This document shows, one piece after another, positions 9,158-17,705 of a DNA stretch of 64,000 bases. Under the pieces are notes generated by a model. The model worked only from the letters and a program-made list of their open reading frames with translations, ran no database searches and was not told where the DNA came from. The first letter of the stretch is position 1. Each line of letters starts with the position of its first letter. The stretch is from Ruminococcus_C callidus (GTDB lineage Bacteria; Bacillota; Clostridia; Oscillospirales; Ruminococcaceae): assembly GCF_049562855.1 (NCBI RefSeq), contig NZ_CP186925.1, positions 1,922,001 through 1,986,000 of the forward strand, written 5' to 3'. A program made the position numbers and the translations under genes.

Positions 9158-10153
9158 ATGACTATTTTAAGACCAGATGCAACAACGACTCTGAACGGAG
9201 TAAAAATCAACGAGTATTTACTCACCAAACACAATCCCAACCACATCGATATGCCCTCTGTTTCCATGGCGGGGAAAATCATTGGTGTGACTGTTCACAA
9301 CACAGACTGGATCACAGTAGCAAGCGGCACGACCCCTGCGGAACAGTACACAAGGGCAACCGTCAATAACAACATGAAGGATGTGCGTGTCCATTACTAT
9401 GTGGATAATGTATGTGCATGGCAGAATCTGCCCCACAGCCTGAGCGGCTGGCACGCCGCTGATGGCAGTGGTAATGGAAATCGCAGAACCATTGCCATTG
9501 AGTGTATTATGTCCTCTGCGTATAATGTGACAGATAAGAAGTCTGAGGGCAATTGTGCAAGATTGGCGGCAGCTTTGCTGAAGAAATACAATCTTGATAT
9601 TAACCACCTCTTTACCCACACCCACTGGCTCAATGTCAGGGACGGAAAATCGGGTACTGTGGATTATCTCAATACTGCAAGAAATCCTTACAAGATGTGT
9701 CTTGCGTACATTCTGCCTCATTGGGTAGCTTTTAAAGCTAAGGTACAATCTTATCTTAATTCTGGTTCTACACCGGCAACTCCTACACCTGCAAAACAGC
9801 TTTATCGAGTAAGAAAAACATGGGCTGATGCTAAGTCGCAGATTGGGGCATATTCCTCATTGGAAAATGCAAAAAAAGCCTGCAAGACGGGATATTCTGT
9901 CTTTGATGCAAATGGGAATGTTGTTTTCAGCAATGGAAAGTCCTATGCAAAAGGTGCAAAGGTAACACTCAAAAATACCGCACTTTACGCATCCGCAGCT
10001 GCAAAAACAGGTGTGAAGCGTTCCGGCACATATTATCTTTACGACGGCATCGTTGTCAACGGCAGAATGCGTGTGACAACTAAGCCGGAGTTTTGTGGCA
10101 ATACACCCATTGGCAAGTATGTGACTGGTTGGGTAAATAAATCTGACATCTGA
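9158..10153 (+). CDS. N-acetylmuramoyl-L-alanine amidase endolysin (prophage A)
   Basis: This 331-aa endolysin has an N-terminal Amidase_2 domain (about residues 20-180). Zinc-ligand candidates are His in VTVHNTD and in THTHW, and GWHAADGSGNGN is characteristic. It would cut the amide between MurNAc and L-Ala. A linker rich in Thr/Pro leads to a repeat-like module (YRVRKTWADAKSQ...AKKAC), then an SH3-like C-terminus. The ATG at 9158 has AAGGAGG upstream; starting further 5' would run into holin. The first 450 bp are nearly identical to the inverted copy in prophage B. Confidence 0.93.
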   Translation: MTILRPDATTTLNGVKINEYLLTKHNPNHIDMPSVSMAGKIIGVTVHNTDWITVASGTTPAEQYTRATVNNNMKDVRVHYYVDNVCAWQNLPHSLSGWHAADGSGNGNRRTIAIECIMSSAYNVTDKKSEGNCARLAAALLKKYNLDINHLFTHTHWLNVRDGKSGTVDYLNTARNPYKMCLAYILPHWVAFKAKVQSYLNSGSTPATPTPAKQLYRVRKTWADAKSQIGAYSSLENAKKACKTGYSVFDANGNVVFSNGKSYAKGAKVTLKNTALYASAAAKTGVKRSGTYYLYDGIVVNGRMRVTTKPEFCGNTPIGKYVTGWVNKSDI

Positions 10154-10172
10154 TTATCTCAAAATTTTTTCT

Positions 10173-10209
10173 ATCCCGGAGTTGTTAAAACTGCTCCGGG
10201 ATAATTTTT
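10173..10209 (+). terminator. Rho-independent terminator after the prophage A lysis genes
   Basis: A 9-bp perfect stem (ATCCCGGAG / CTCCGGGAT) with a 12-nt loop is followed by AATTTTTA. It separates the lysis genes from the recombinase cassette. Prophage B has no equivalent hairpin between its amidase and recombinase genes. Confidence 0.85.
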
Positions 10210-10257
10210 ATCACAAGAACTGATTTTTTTCCGAAGTATGAATGGGGGGGCATTTTA

Positions 10258-10443
10258 ATGAAAGAAAATCATGATGAACTCGGCTATTTTATGGTGCAGA
10301 CTCTCACCGAAAAAATGCTTGAAAAAGGACTGATTTCCTTTGACGAATATGACAAATTAACCGCATTAAACCGCCAAACTTTCTCACCCCTTTACGCCGA
10401 CTTATTGCCGAAAAGACTTGATATATCGTCAAAAACCATTTAA
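10258..10443 (+). CDS. Small SHOCT-like protein preceding the recombinases (prophage A)
   Basis: This 61-aa protein has the core KGLISFDEYDKL, which resembles the short SHOCT motif, followed by FSPLYADLLPK. The prophage B counterpart (21276-21467) sits in the same position and shares GLISFEEYDKL and FSPIYVDLLPK, so the gene is real and linked to the recombinase trio. A very G-rich Shine-Dalgarno (seven G) precedes the ATG. Function unknown; a DNA-binding or regulatory accessory to recombination is a guess from position. Confidence 0.72.
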   Translation: MKENHDELGYFMVQTLTEKMLEKGLISFDEYDKLTALNRQTFSPLYADLLPKRLDISSKTI

Positions 10444-10472
10444 TATGTTCATACCGAAAGGAGGGAAAGTCA

Positions 10473-12017
10473 ATGGCTGTTACAAAAATTGACGCAAGAC
10501 CGCAGCCGAAAACGCCTAAGAAAAAAGTGGCTGCCTACGCAAGAGTATCGACCGATAACCTTGACCAGAAAGAGAGCCTTGACGCGCAGAAAAAGCATTA
10601 TGAAATGTACATCAAAGCCCATTCAACTTGGGAGTTTGCGGGACTTTACTTTGACGAAGGCGTTTCCGGAACAAAATCTGAAACGAGAAACGGTTTGCAG
10701 AATATGCTCCGTGATTGCAATGCAGGAAAAATCAATTATATTTTGACGAAATCAGTCAGTCGTTTTGCCCGAAATACCGTGGATTGTCTGCAAATCGCAC
10801 GTAATTTGAAAGACAAAGGCATTTTCATTTACTTCGAGAAAGAGCATATAGACACAGGAAATATGGACAGCGAGTTGATGCTTTCCATTTTCAGCAGTTT
10901 TGCGGCGGAGGAGTCTATTTCGATTTCCGAAAATGAAAAATGGGCTATCCGAAAGCGTTTTCAGGACGGTACATACAAGCAATCCTATTTACCCTATGGA
11001 TATGTGAAAAACGAAAATGGTGAAATGATACCCGATAAACAGGAAGCTGAAATTGTCCGCTGGATTTTCAATCTCGCCATAAACGGACACAGCACACATT
11101 CCATTTGCAAGCTGCTCCGTGAAAGAAACGTGCCTACAAGAAAAGGCGGAAAATGGAGTTCTTCCACCGTTCGTGATATGCTGAAAAATGAGAAGTACAC
11201 GGGTGACGCTCTTTTTCAGAAAACCTACACAGACGGCAGTTTCTGCAGACATGAAACCAAAAATTCGTCAAAACAAATCTTCATTGAGAATCATCACGAG
11301 GCTATAATAAGCCGTGAGATTTTTGAAACTGCAAACCGACTTTTAGAGCAGCGAGCTGCTGAAAAAGGCATCATCAAAGGGCAAGGAAAGTATCAAGCCC
11401 GATATGCTTTTTCGGGAATTATCACCTGCGGAGAATGTGGCGGAACTTTCAAGCGGAGAATCCACGACCACGGTTCTGAAATCGCATGGGCTTGTACCAC
11501 ACATATTGATGACATTCAGAAATGCTCTATGAAATATGTGCGTGATGATGCACTGAAAGCAACGATCACTACGATGATGAACAAGCTGATTTTTGGCAGA
11601 AAAATAATACTTTTTCCTTATCTGGCAGAGCTGAAAAGATGCAATGCCAATTCGGAAGAAATCAAACTTTTAAAGGCAGAACTCATCAAAGAAGCCGAGA
11701 AAATTGACGTTCTAAGGCATCTCTTGGCAGATAAAATCATCAAACCTGCAATTTTCATTCAAGACCAGAATGCAAGCAATAAGAGGTCGGAGGAGCTTCG
11801 TATTCAGATTGCACAGCTTAGTCAGCTTGATACCGGAAATTCCGAAATGGTTGCAGAAACCGAGAAACTCTTGCATTTCCTTGACAGTGCAGAAATGCAG
11901 ACGGAGTTTAAGGACTTTTTTGCAACGGATTTTATTGAGAAAATAATCGTATATGATCGCCACAGCATCGGCATTCAGCTGAAATGCGGACTGACGTTAA
12001 AGGAGGCACTGCTATGA
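10473..12017 (+). CDS. Large serine recombinase 1 of trio (prophage A)
   Basis: This 514-aa site-specific recombinase has an N-terminal resolvase/invertase domain with the nucleophile Ser26 in YARVSTD and the SRFARNT motif. A Recombinase (PF07508-like) DNA-binding domain follows at about residues 175-275, then a zinc ribbon (CGECGGTFKRR ... C) and a coiled-coil C-terminus. Such enzymes integrate and excise phages or conjugative elements at short att sites. Its stop overlaps the next gene's start (ATGA), so three recombinase genes are translated as a unit. Confidence 0.94.
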   Translation: MAVTKIDARPQPKTPKKKVAAYARVSTDNLDQKESLDAQKKHYEMYIKAHSTWEFAGLYFDEGVSGTKSETRNGLQNMLRDCNAGKINYILTKSVSRFARNTVDCLQIARNLKDKGIFIYFEKEHIDTGNMDSELMLSIFSSFAAEESISISENEKWAIRKRFQDGTYKQSYLPYGYVKNENGEMIPDKQEAEIVRWIFNLAINGHSTHSICKLLRERNVPTRKGGKWSSSTVRDMLKNEKYTGDALFQKTYTDGSFCRHETKNSSKQIFIENHHEAIISREIFETANRLLEQRAAEKGIIKGQGKYQARYAFSGIITCGECGGTFKRRIHDHGSEIAWACTTHIDDIQKCSMKYVRDDALKATITTMMNKLIFGRKIILFPYLAELKRCNANSEEIKLLKAELIKEAEKIDVLRHLLADKIIKPAIFIQDQNASNKRSEELRIQIAQLSQLDTGNSEMVAETEKLLHFLDSAEMQTEFKDFFATDFIEKIIVYDRHSIGIQLKCGLTLKEALL

Positions 12018-12412
12018 GCCACATTCCCTACGGCTACGAAGTAAAAGACGGAAAAATTTTTATTGTAGAAGAAGCCACTGATAAGGTACGCCTGATTTTT
12101 CAGAATTATGTATCGGGTATGAGTTTGACGGAATCCGCAAAAACAGCCGGACATCCAATTACCCACAGTATGGTAAAGCAGCTTTTACAGAGAAAATGTT
12201 ACATTGGTAACAGTTTCTATCCGAAAATCGTGGATGAAAATTTATTCCGTCGAGTTCAGATAGAACTGCAAAAACGTCAGAAATCTACGGGAAAGACAAG
12301 ACGAAAAGTGCCGGTAATACGCACAAATTTTGTGCTTTCTGATGAAAGAGAACCGCAAGAAAATTTTACAAAGCAGGCAGAATATTTATACAGTCTGATA
12401 GGAGTGAAATAA
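12014..12412 (+). CDS. Stand-alone recombinase DNA-binding domain, middle gene of trio (prophage A)
   Basis: This 132-aa protein consists almost only of a Recombinase-type (PF07508-like) domain: YGYEVKDGKIFI..EATDKVRLIFQNY..GMSL, then KQLLQRKCYIGN. It lacks the resolvase domain and nucleophilic serine, so it cannot cleave DNA. The ATG at 12014 overlaps the previous stop, with AGGAGG upstream. The next recombinase begins at the base after its stop. The prophage B trio has the same 140-aa middle gene, so this is a conserved partner, not decay. A role in synapsis or directionality is inferred. Confidence 0.85.
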   Translation: MSHIPYGYEVKDGKIFIVEEATDKVRLIFQNYVSGMSLTESAKTAGHPITHSMVKQLLQRKCYIGNSFYPKIVDENLFRRVQIELQKRQKSTGKTRRKVPVIRTNFVLSDEREPQENFTKQAEYLYSLIGVK

Positions 12413-13969
12413 ATGGTTAGAACAATCCCACCAAAACCGCAGATCGGCAACAACGCCGCACGGCATACAGAAACGGTCAAAAAACTGCGTGTTGCCGCCT
12501 ATGTCAGAGTTTCTACGGAAAACGAGGAACAGCAGACCAGTTTCGAGGCACAGTATGAGCATTATTATGACTACATCACGAATCACCCTGCATGGGAATT
12601 TGCAGGCATATATGCCGATGACGGTATATCAGCAGTTTCGACCAAATACCGTGAGCAATTCAACAAAATGATTCAGGATTGTATGGACGGCAAAATTGAC
12701 TATGTTGTCACAAAAAGCATATCACGTTTTGCCCGAAATACCGTGGATTGTTTGAATTTTGTCCGCAAGCTGAAGGACAAGAATATCCCTGTATTTTTCG
12801 AGAAAGAGGGCATTGAATCCACCGACCAGCGCGGTGAAATTATGCTGACGATTTTGGCGTCGCTTGCACAACAGGAGTCGGAATCGCTCAGTCAAAACGT
12901 GAAAATCGGTATGCAATATCGCTTTCAGCAAGGGAAGGTTATGGTGAATTGTGCCTGTTTTCTGGGCTATGATAAAGACGCTGACGGAAAGCTGGTGATA
13001 AATCCTGAACAGGCAGAAACGGTCAAGCGAATCTTTCGTGAATATCTTGAGGGTGCAAGCTGTATCAAAATTGCCAAGGGCTTGGAGCGTGACGGCATTC
13101 TGACGGGCAGGGGAAAGACACGCTGGTATGACAGCACGGTCAAAAAGATATTGGAAAATGAAAAATACATGGGTGACGCATTGCTGCAAAAGACCTATAC
13201 TACGGACTTTTTGCAGAAAAAGCGAGTGAAGAATACGGGCATCATGCCGCAGTATTACGTTGATGACGACCACCCCGCAATCATTCCGAAAGAGCTGTTT
13301 CTTGCGGTGCAGGAGGAAATGGCAAGGAGAGGCTCAGTCGAGGACTGCAAGGGCAGAAAGCGCAGTTTTTCGGCGAATCACTGCTTTACAAGGCTGATTG
13401 TCTGCGGTGAATGTGGAGATCAGTTCAACAGAATTCACTGGAATAACCGTGGTAAAAAGTCAGTCGTTTGGCGATGTGCGACACGTCTGCGTGATAAGAA
13501 CGGATGCCACGCACGGACAATAAACGAAGAGGGTCTGAAAGCTACATTTGTGGAAGCACTAAACAGAATTATTGCAGAAAAGCAAGAGCATCTTCTTCAG
13601 CTAAAAAGGAACATCGAGAGCGTTCTGACAGGCGGTAATTCCGAAAGTACGGCAAAAATTGATGCAAAACTTGCAGATCTTGAACGCCAGCTTGTCGCAA
13701 AAGCCGAGGAGCATGAGGACTACACCGACATAGCAAGTGAGATTTATGCTCTCCGCAAGCAGAGAGATGAGCTTACGATGAGCGAAAATGCGAGAAATGA
13801 CTATCTAAAACGGATTGAGGAGCTTGAATCTTTCATTGATGAGCAGCCGACAAAAATAAACAACTTTGAGGAATCATTGGTAAAGCGTATGCTGAAAAGA
13901 GCCACGGTCTACGAGGACAGGATCATATTCGAATTTCATTCGGGTGTTAACGTGGAAGTGAATATGTGA
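12413..13969 (+). CDS. Large serine recombinase 3 of trio (prophage A)
   Basis: This 518-aa recombinase has nucleophile Ser34 in YVRVSTEN and SRFARNTVDCL, then the Recombinase domain (about 185-290), a zinc ribbon (CGECGDQFNRIHW..CATR) and a coiled coil. It is closer to recombinase 3 of prophage B (17706-19262) than to recombinase 1 of its own trio, so the two large recombinases are old paralogues kept together. It may act as a heteromeric partner of recombinase 1. A bidirectional terminator follows within 10 bp, so the element's end probably lies near 14,000. Confidence 0.94.
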   Translation: MVRTIPPKPQIGNNAARHTETVKKLRVAAYVRVSTENEEQQTSFEAQYEHYYDYITNHPAWEFAGIYADDGISAVSTKYREQFNKMIQDCMDGKIDYVVTKSISRFARNTVDCLNFVRKLKDKNIPVFFEKEGIESTDQRGEIMLTILASLAQQESESLSQNVKIGMQYRFQQGKVMVNCACFLGYDKDADGKLVINPEQAETVKRIFREYLEGASCIKIAKGLERDGILTGRGKTRWYDSTVKKILENEKYMGDALLQKTYTTDFLQKKRVKNTGIMPQYYVDDDHPAIIPKELFLAVQEEMARRGSVEDCKGRKRSFSANHCFTRLIVCGECGDQFNRIHWNNRGKKSVVWRCATRLRDKNGCHARTINEEGLKATFVEALNRIIAEKQEHLLQLKRNIESVLTGGNSESTAKIDAKLADLERQLVAKAEEHEDYTDIASEIYALRKQRDELTMSENARNDYLKRIEELESFIDEQPTKINNFEESLVKRMLKRATVYEDRIIFEFHSGVNVEVNM

Positions 13970-13978
13970 AAATATGCG

Positions 13979-14026
13979 AACACCCTCGCTGCTGTCGGAG
14001 TATACCGATAGCGGCGAGGGTGTTTT
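13979..14026. terminator. Bidirectional terminator at the prophage A end
   Basis: An 11-bp stem (AACACCCTCGC / GCGAGGGTGTT, with further pairing inside) separates the converging recombinase (+) and pRiA4b-like (-) genes. It is followed by TTTT on the plus strand. Confidence 0.8.
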
Positions 14027-14031
14027 GTTAT

Positions 14032-14472
14032 TTATTCATCATCTTCAAAATCGTCATAATCAGGATATTGCTCAGGAGGTTCACCAACAGCTCTTATAAG
14101 CTCCGCATCTTTAGTATCCTCATAAACAATACGAAGGACTTTGCAATTGAACTCCCAGTCATCACCAAAATCAAAGACAAATTTAAATGCTTTTCCCTTT
14201 GTAAGTCCAAGCTGATGAAGCTTAAAATCGCAGGTGTGACGGTACATTTCATCTTCATCGACTTCTGCCATGTAGTAGCAATCATAATTACTCCAAGCCT
14301 TATTGTCCATGAAAAAAGCGTGAGCGTGGTCATTATCGAAATCAAATGCCCACAAAATAATATCTGCCAGCGTTTCTAAATCTTCATTCACTGAAACCTG
14401 AATGTGGCGGTAACAGCCTTTCATAACGGAAACACTAAGTATAATTGATTGTTTAACTCTTTTACTTGCCAT
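14032..14472 (-). CDS. Plasmid pRiA4b ORF-3-like protein
   Basis: This 146-aa protein matches the pRiA4b ORF-3 (PF07929-like) family. It has an N-terminal strand (QSIILSVSVMKGCYRHIQV), a helix with the hallmark AFDFDNDHAHAFFMDN, and KFVFDFGDDWEFNCKV, ending in an acidic tail. Members occur in mobile elements and their molecular role is not established. The ATG at 14472 has GAAAGGAAG upstream. It may be the outermost prophage A gene or part of the intervening strip. Confidence 0.85.
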   Translation of the reverse strand: MASKRVKQSIILSVSVMKGCYRHIQVSVNEDLETLADIILWAFDFDNDHAHAFFMDNKAWSNYDCYYMAEVDEDEMYRHTCDFKLHQLGLTKGKAFKFVFDFGDDWEFNCKVLRIVYEDTKDAELIRAVGEPPEQYPDYDDFEDDE

Positions 14473-14502
14473 TTTAATCTTCCTTTCTTGTGACAACATT
14501 TC

Positions 14503-14723
14503 CACGCACTCAACCCTACCCGAAATACAACATTTTCAAGCACTCAACCTGCGAGTGCTGTATTTTGATAGTGCTTAGATTTGCTGTCAGATATGTTTCC
14601 GTGAACTGACTTACAGCATATGTTCCGAGTGCGTAGATTTGATGATATTGCAAAAACCACGCAAAATAGGCATTTTCTCAGTTATTTTTGCGTAATTCTT
14701 GACATCAATACCACGCACTCAAC
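14503..14723. repeat. Scattered CGCACTC/GAGTGCG repeats in a 480-bp gene-free stretch
   Basis: The gene-free stretch 14473-14952 contains CACGCACTCAAC twice (14503-14514, 14712-14723), a 7-bp inverted pair AGCACTC/GAGTGCT at 14539-14559, and an inverted GAGTGCGTAG at 14627. A weak hairpin (ACGCAAAAT / ATTTTTGCGT) lies near 14,660-14,700. I see no gene. The sites could bind a recombinase or regulator, or be mobile element remnants; evidence is weak. Confidence 0.4.
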
Positions 14724-14952
14724 GTGCAACGACACTTCAATTTTAATGTCTGCATTTTCGTTTAATTACCCATACAGCCATACTGAATAAGCAATTTGAA
14801 TTTTCTCGCAAATAGCATATATCTCTACCATCTTAAACTGACTCAATACAATAGGCTAAATGTCCTTACTATTTATCGACTACAGCAACAAGGTCATAAC
14901 CATTTTCTTATTCAAATTGTTTGTAAGAATACATCTAATCGACTTTCCAGAC

Positions 14953-15822
14953 TTACAATATTTTGTAGTTTTCTATAGTCCCTATTGGACAGGCCATATG
15001 CTTGTCAAATAACACTATATTCTTTCCTTTCAAACATACGGTACTATCGTAAATAATACCAGAATATCCCAATGAAATATAATATTGAGCAATTGTTTGA
15101 AACGGGGCATAAGTAATTGCTTTATTATCACAACTATCGAGTGGCTTGAAAATTTGTGTCGATAGTAATTTTACATAAGTGTATACAGCCCACTGAGTAA
15201 AGACTTTTTCCAATTCCTTTTGATCGATGTTTATTTTAGGAGGAAAACCTGTTGCTTTTATAATTTTTTTACGTTTTTTAGTTTGCGTTTGTACATATTT
15301 TTCTAAAGTTACATTTAATTCTACATAAGAAATATCGTCTGCAATGGTTAGATCTACTAATTTGCACATATCATATTTGGTGTCTCGTTGAAAATGACAA
15401 AATCCAAACATGTTTCCTCTTTTGGCTCGACATTCAGCCTGTGCACATTCGTGAATGTCGTTATCATTGCCAACCGCCAAATAAAGCCATTCCACATGAG
15501 GAGGGCTAAAACGATTATCTTCTTTGATATACTCTTCTTTAGGAAGAAAACGATCATAATTAGGAATCTCATCATTTTTCAATATAGCACCTCTTCCCAT
15601 TAGCTTATCTTTCAAATCCTTAAAAACAATCGTACTTTGGTCAATACCAGAATGTTTATAAAATAGATCATCATATACCATTAAAAATTTCTGCTTTTTA
15701 GCTTTTTCAATTTCATCATAAGAAAATACACCAGCTGCTAAACATTCCCTAAATTCATCCCATGTTTTTCTGATGGCTTGTTCACAATTTTCTATACCAC
15801 TAAAATCAATAATGCTTCCCAT
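14953..15822 (-). CDS. RES-domain protein (putative NAD-degrading toxin), no partner antitoxin
   Basis: This 289-aa protein shows features of the RES domain (NAD+ glycohydrolase/phosphorylase fold, the toxin of RES-Xre toxin-antitoxin pairs). Arg104 lies in NRFSPPHVEWLYLA, a Glu in the following ECAQAECRAKRG segment, and Ser260 in SGIIYDST before the final strand KGKNIVLFD. The N-terminal 90 residues are an extra helical domain, so it belongs to the longer RES group. No Xre/HTH antitoxin gene lies next to it. The gene is AT-rich, like cargo. Family assignment rests on motif spacing only. Confidence 0.65.
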   Translation of the reverse strand: MGSIIDFSGIENCEQAIRKTWDEFRECLAAGVFSYDEIEKAKKQKFLMVYDDLFYKHSGIDQSTIVFKDLKDKLMGRGAILKNDEIPNYDRFLPKEEYIKEDNRFSPPHVEWLYLAVGNDNDIHECAQAECRAKRGNMFGFCHFQRDTKYDMCKLVDLTIADDISYVELNVTLEKYVQTQTKKRKKIIKATGFPPKINIDQKELEKVFTQWAVYTYVKLLSTQIFKPLDSCDNKAITYAPFQTIAQYYISLGYSGIIYDSTVCLKGKNIVLFDKHMACPIGTIENYKIL

Positions 15823-16008
15823 ATTTTAATCCTTCTTAGTCTACCAAATATATAGCTACTAATCTACTGTAAGTTTTAGCAAATACACGAGTACCTTTCA
15901 TAAGTTTAGGATGTGACAATTAATAGTGGATTTGCTTGTGCTTTTTATGGTTTTCACCCTAATATTTGCATTCAATATATGTTCTGTTAAGTCTGTCTAT
16001 AGAGTTTT

Positions 16009-17577
16009 TCAAATTTCCATCATCTCAAACTGACAAGTATGTTTCTTACTCTTCTTATCATAGTTCACACCAACAAACAGCACTTTTCCATGATAGTCTT
16101 TCAAACAGCGAATATACTTTCGGTCTTTGATTTGTTCCAGTGCAATACCAGTGGTTTGATTCCATTTTAGCTCCACGATCATTGCCGGGTTATGATTCCC
16201 AGTTCTCGGTACAAATACCAGATCCGCAAAGCCTTCTCCGCCTTGCAATTCCCGATAAACCGCATAGCTGTCTTGTGCAGAATAGTATGCCAGACTCAGC
16301 ACACAAGCCAGCGAATTTTCATCGTTATACTGAATTACAGAACAGTTGTCACAGTGAACTTCCTGAAGCATTTCCGCCACTTTTTCCGCATTCTGTGCCA
16401 ACGTCAATTGCAGCAGCTTGTCGGAACGATGGATGGCATTGTTGACGTTCTGAAATTCTTGTCCCTGGATAGAATTGAGAAATTCCTGCCGCACTTCTTT
16501 GTTGGGAATCCAGGCAGTTTTTGTATCGAAGTCATAAGTCAGATAGCCCAGATGTACCAGCAAAGTCAGAATATCGTCTGCAGTTTCAAAAGTACACATA
16601 TCGTTCTGAAATGTTTTCGTATTGATGGAAATATGTTCTCCGGCAATCATCCGAACGATTTTATCCCGCAAACCGTTCTCATTGCGAACGATATACATTT
16701 TCAAAGCCTCATAGGTTTCTGTCTGTGTCCAGTAACTGTCAAAGATGCCGTTCATCATCGCTGATGTTACAGATCTTGGATTATAAATGGATACACCATT
16801 GACATTATAGCCATCGTACCAATCTTTCGTTTGCTCGAAAGACATATGATAACGCTCACAGAGCTGACGAACTTCCCTCTCTGTAAAACCAGTGAATTCT
16901 GCGAGTGCATATTGATTGGTCATAGAGTATTCATCAAACATATTCAGTGCAGAATGTTGACCGTATTTCTTGATTGGGAGAATGCCGGTCATATAGGCAA
17001 GTGCCACATAGGGCTGTCCTTTCAGAAGATCCCGCAGAAAATCCAAGTACTCCTTCTGAGCAGTTGCATTGTCCCGGTGTACTCGGAAAATGGAATCCCA
17101 TTCGTCAATGATGAAGATAAACTTTTCTTCACATTGACCGTACAGATCTTCCAACGCAATAATCAAACTGGTTTCTTCCGGCTCTATCACGGAGAATGTC
17201 TGTTTCATCTCTTTTAGCACACGTTTCTGCAAGAAGTCCAGCATTTCATGGACATTTTTGGTTCTGCCAAGGAATTTCTGCATATCGATGTGAATCACAT
17301 TATACCGGTTCAGGTGCTTTTCAAAATCCGGTGTCTGTGCGATCTGAAACTTGGAAAACAATTCTCTCGAATCGCAGCCCTTGCTGTAATAAGCCGTCAG
17401 CATATTCTCTGCCATCGACTTTCCGAATCTTCTGGGACGGCTGACGCAGATCTCCTTGTTTTCTCCAAACAAACATTTATTGGTGAAAGAAATCAACATG
17501 GTCTTATCCACATAAATTTCAGAATAAGTAACTGTAGAGTAAAACAAATCATTTCCTGGGTTCAGATAGATTCCCAT
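16009..17577 (-). CDS. AAA-ATPase-like protein with C-terminal PD-(D/E)XK nuclease domain
   Basis: This 522-aa protein belongs to the AAA-ATPase_like/DUF1703 family common in gut anaerobes. The N-terminus has the family opening YVDKTMLI, a P-loop-like SRPRRFGKSM and Walker B FIFIIDEWDS. The C-terminus has GFADLVFVP ... PAMIVELKW, the D...ExK core of PD-(D/E)XK nucleases. Genomes carry many paralogues and their role (element maintenance or defence) is unresolved. It stands alone, with an AGGTGCTGC upstream region and a terminator between it and the prophage B recombinases. Confidence 0.9.
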   Translation of the reverse strand: MGIYLNPGNDLFYSTVTYSEIYVDKTMLISFTNKCLFGENKEICVSRPRRFGKSMAENMLTAYYSKGCDSRELFSKFQIAQTPDFEKHLNRYNVIHIDMQKFLGRTKNVHEMLDFLQKRVLKEMKQTFSVIEPEETSLIIALEDLYGQCEEKFIFIIDEWDSIFRVHRDNATAQKEYLDFLRDLLKGQPYVALAYMTGILPIKKYGQHSALNMFDEYSMTNQYALAEFTGFTEREVRQLCERYHMSFEQTKDWYDGYNVNGVSIYNPRSVTSAMMNGIFDSYWTQTETYEALKMYIVRNENGLRDKIVRMIAGEHISINTKTFQNDMCTFETADDILTLLVHLGYLTYDFDTKTAWIPNKEVRQEFLNSIQGQEFQNVNNAIHRSDKLLQLTLAQNAEKVAEMLQEVHCDNCSVIQYNDENSLACVLSLAYYSAQDSYAVYRELQGGEGFADLVFVPRTGNHNPAMIVELKWNQTTGIALEQIKDRKYIRCLKDYHGKVLFVGVNYDKKSKKHTCQFEMMEI

Positions 17578-17654
17578 GATGCAGCACCTCCGTTTTTTCT
17601 TAGTATACCATAAATTTAAGGAGAAATCAAGACAACAATGCCGTTATAAAATCT

Positions 17655-17697
17655 AAAAATCCTCCCCTGCTTTTATATTTTGCAAAGGAGGATTTTT
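17655..17697. terminator. Bidirectional hairpin terminator at the prophage B recombinase end
   Basis: AAAAATCCTCC pairs with GGAGGATTTTT around a loop of about 21 nt. It sits 8 bp beyond the stop of recombinase 3 and has T-runs in both directions. The prophage B left boundary probably lies within or just left of it. Confidence 0.75.
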
Positions 17698-17705
17698 GAA
17701 GTGGT

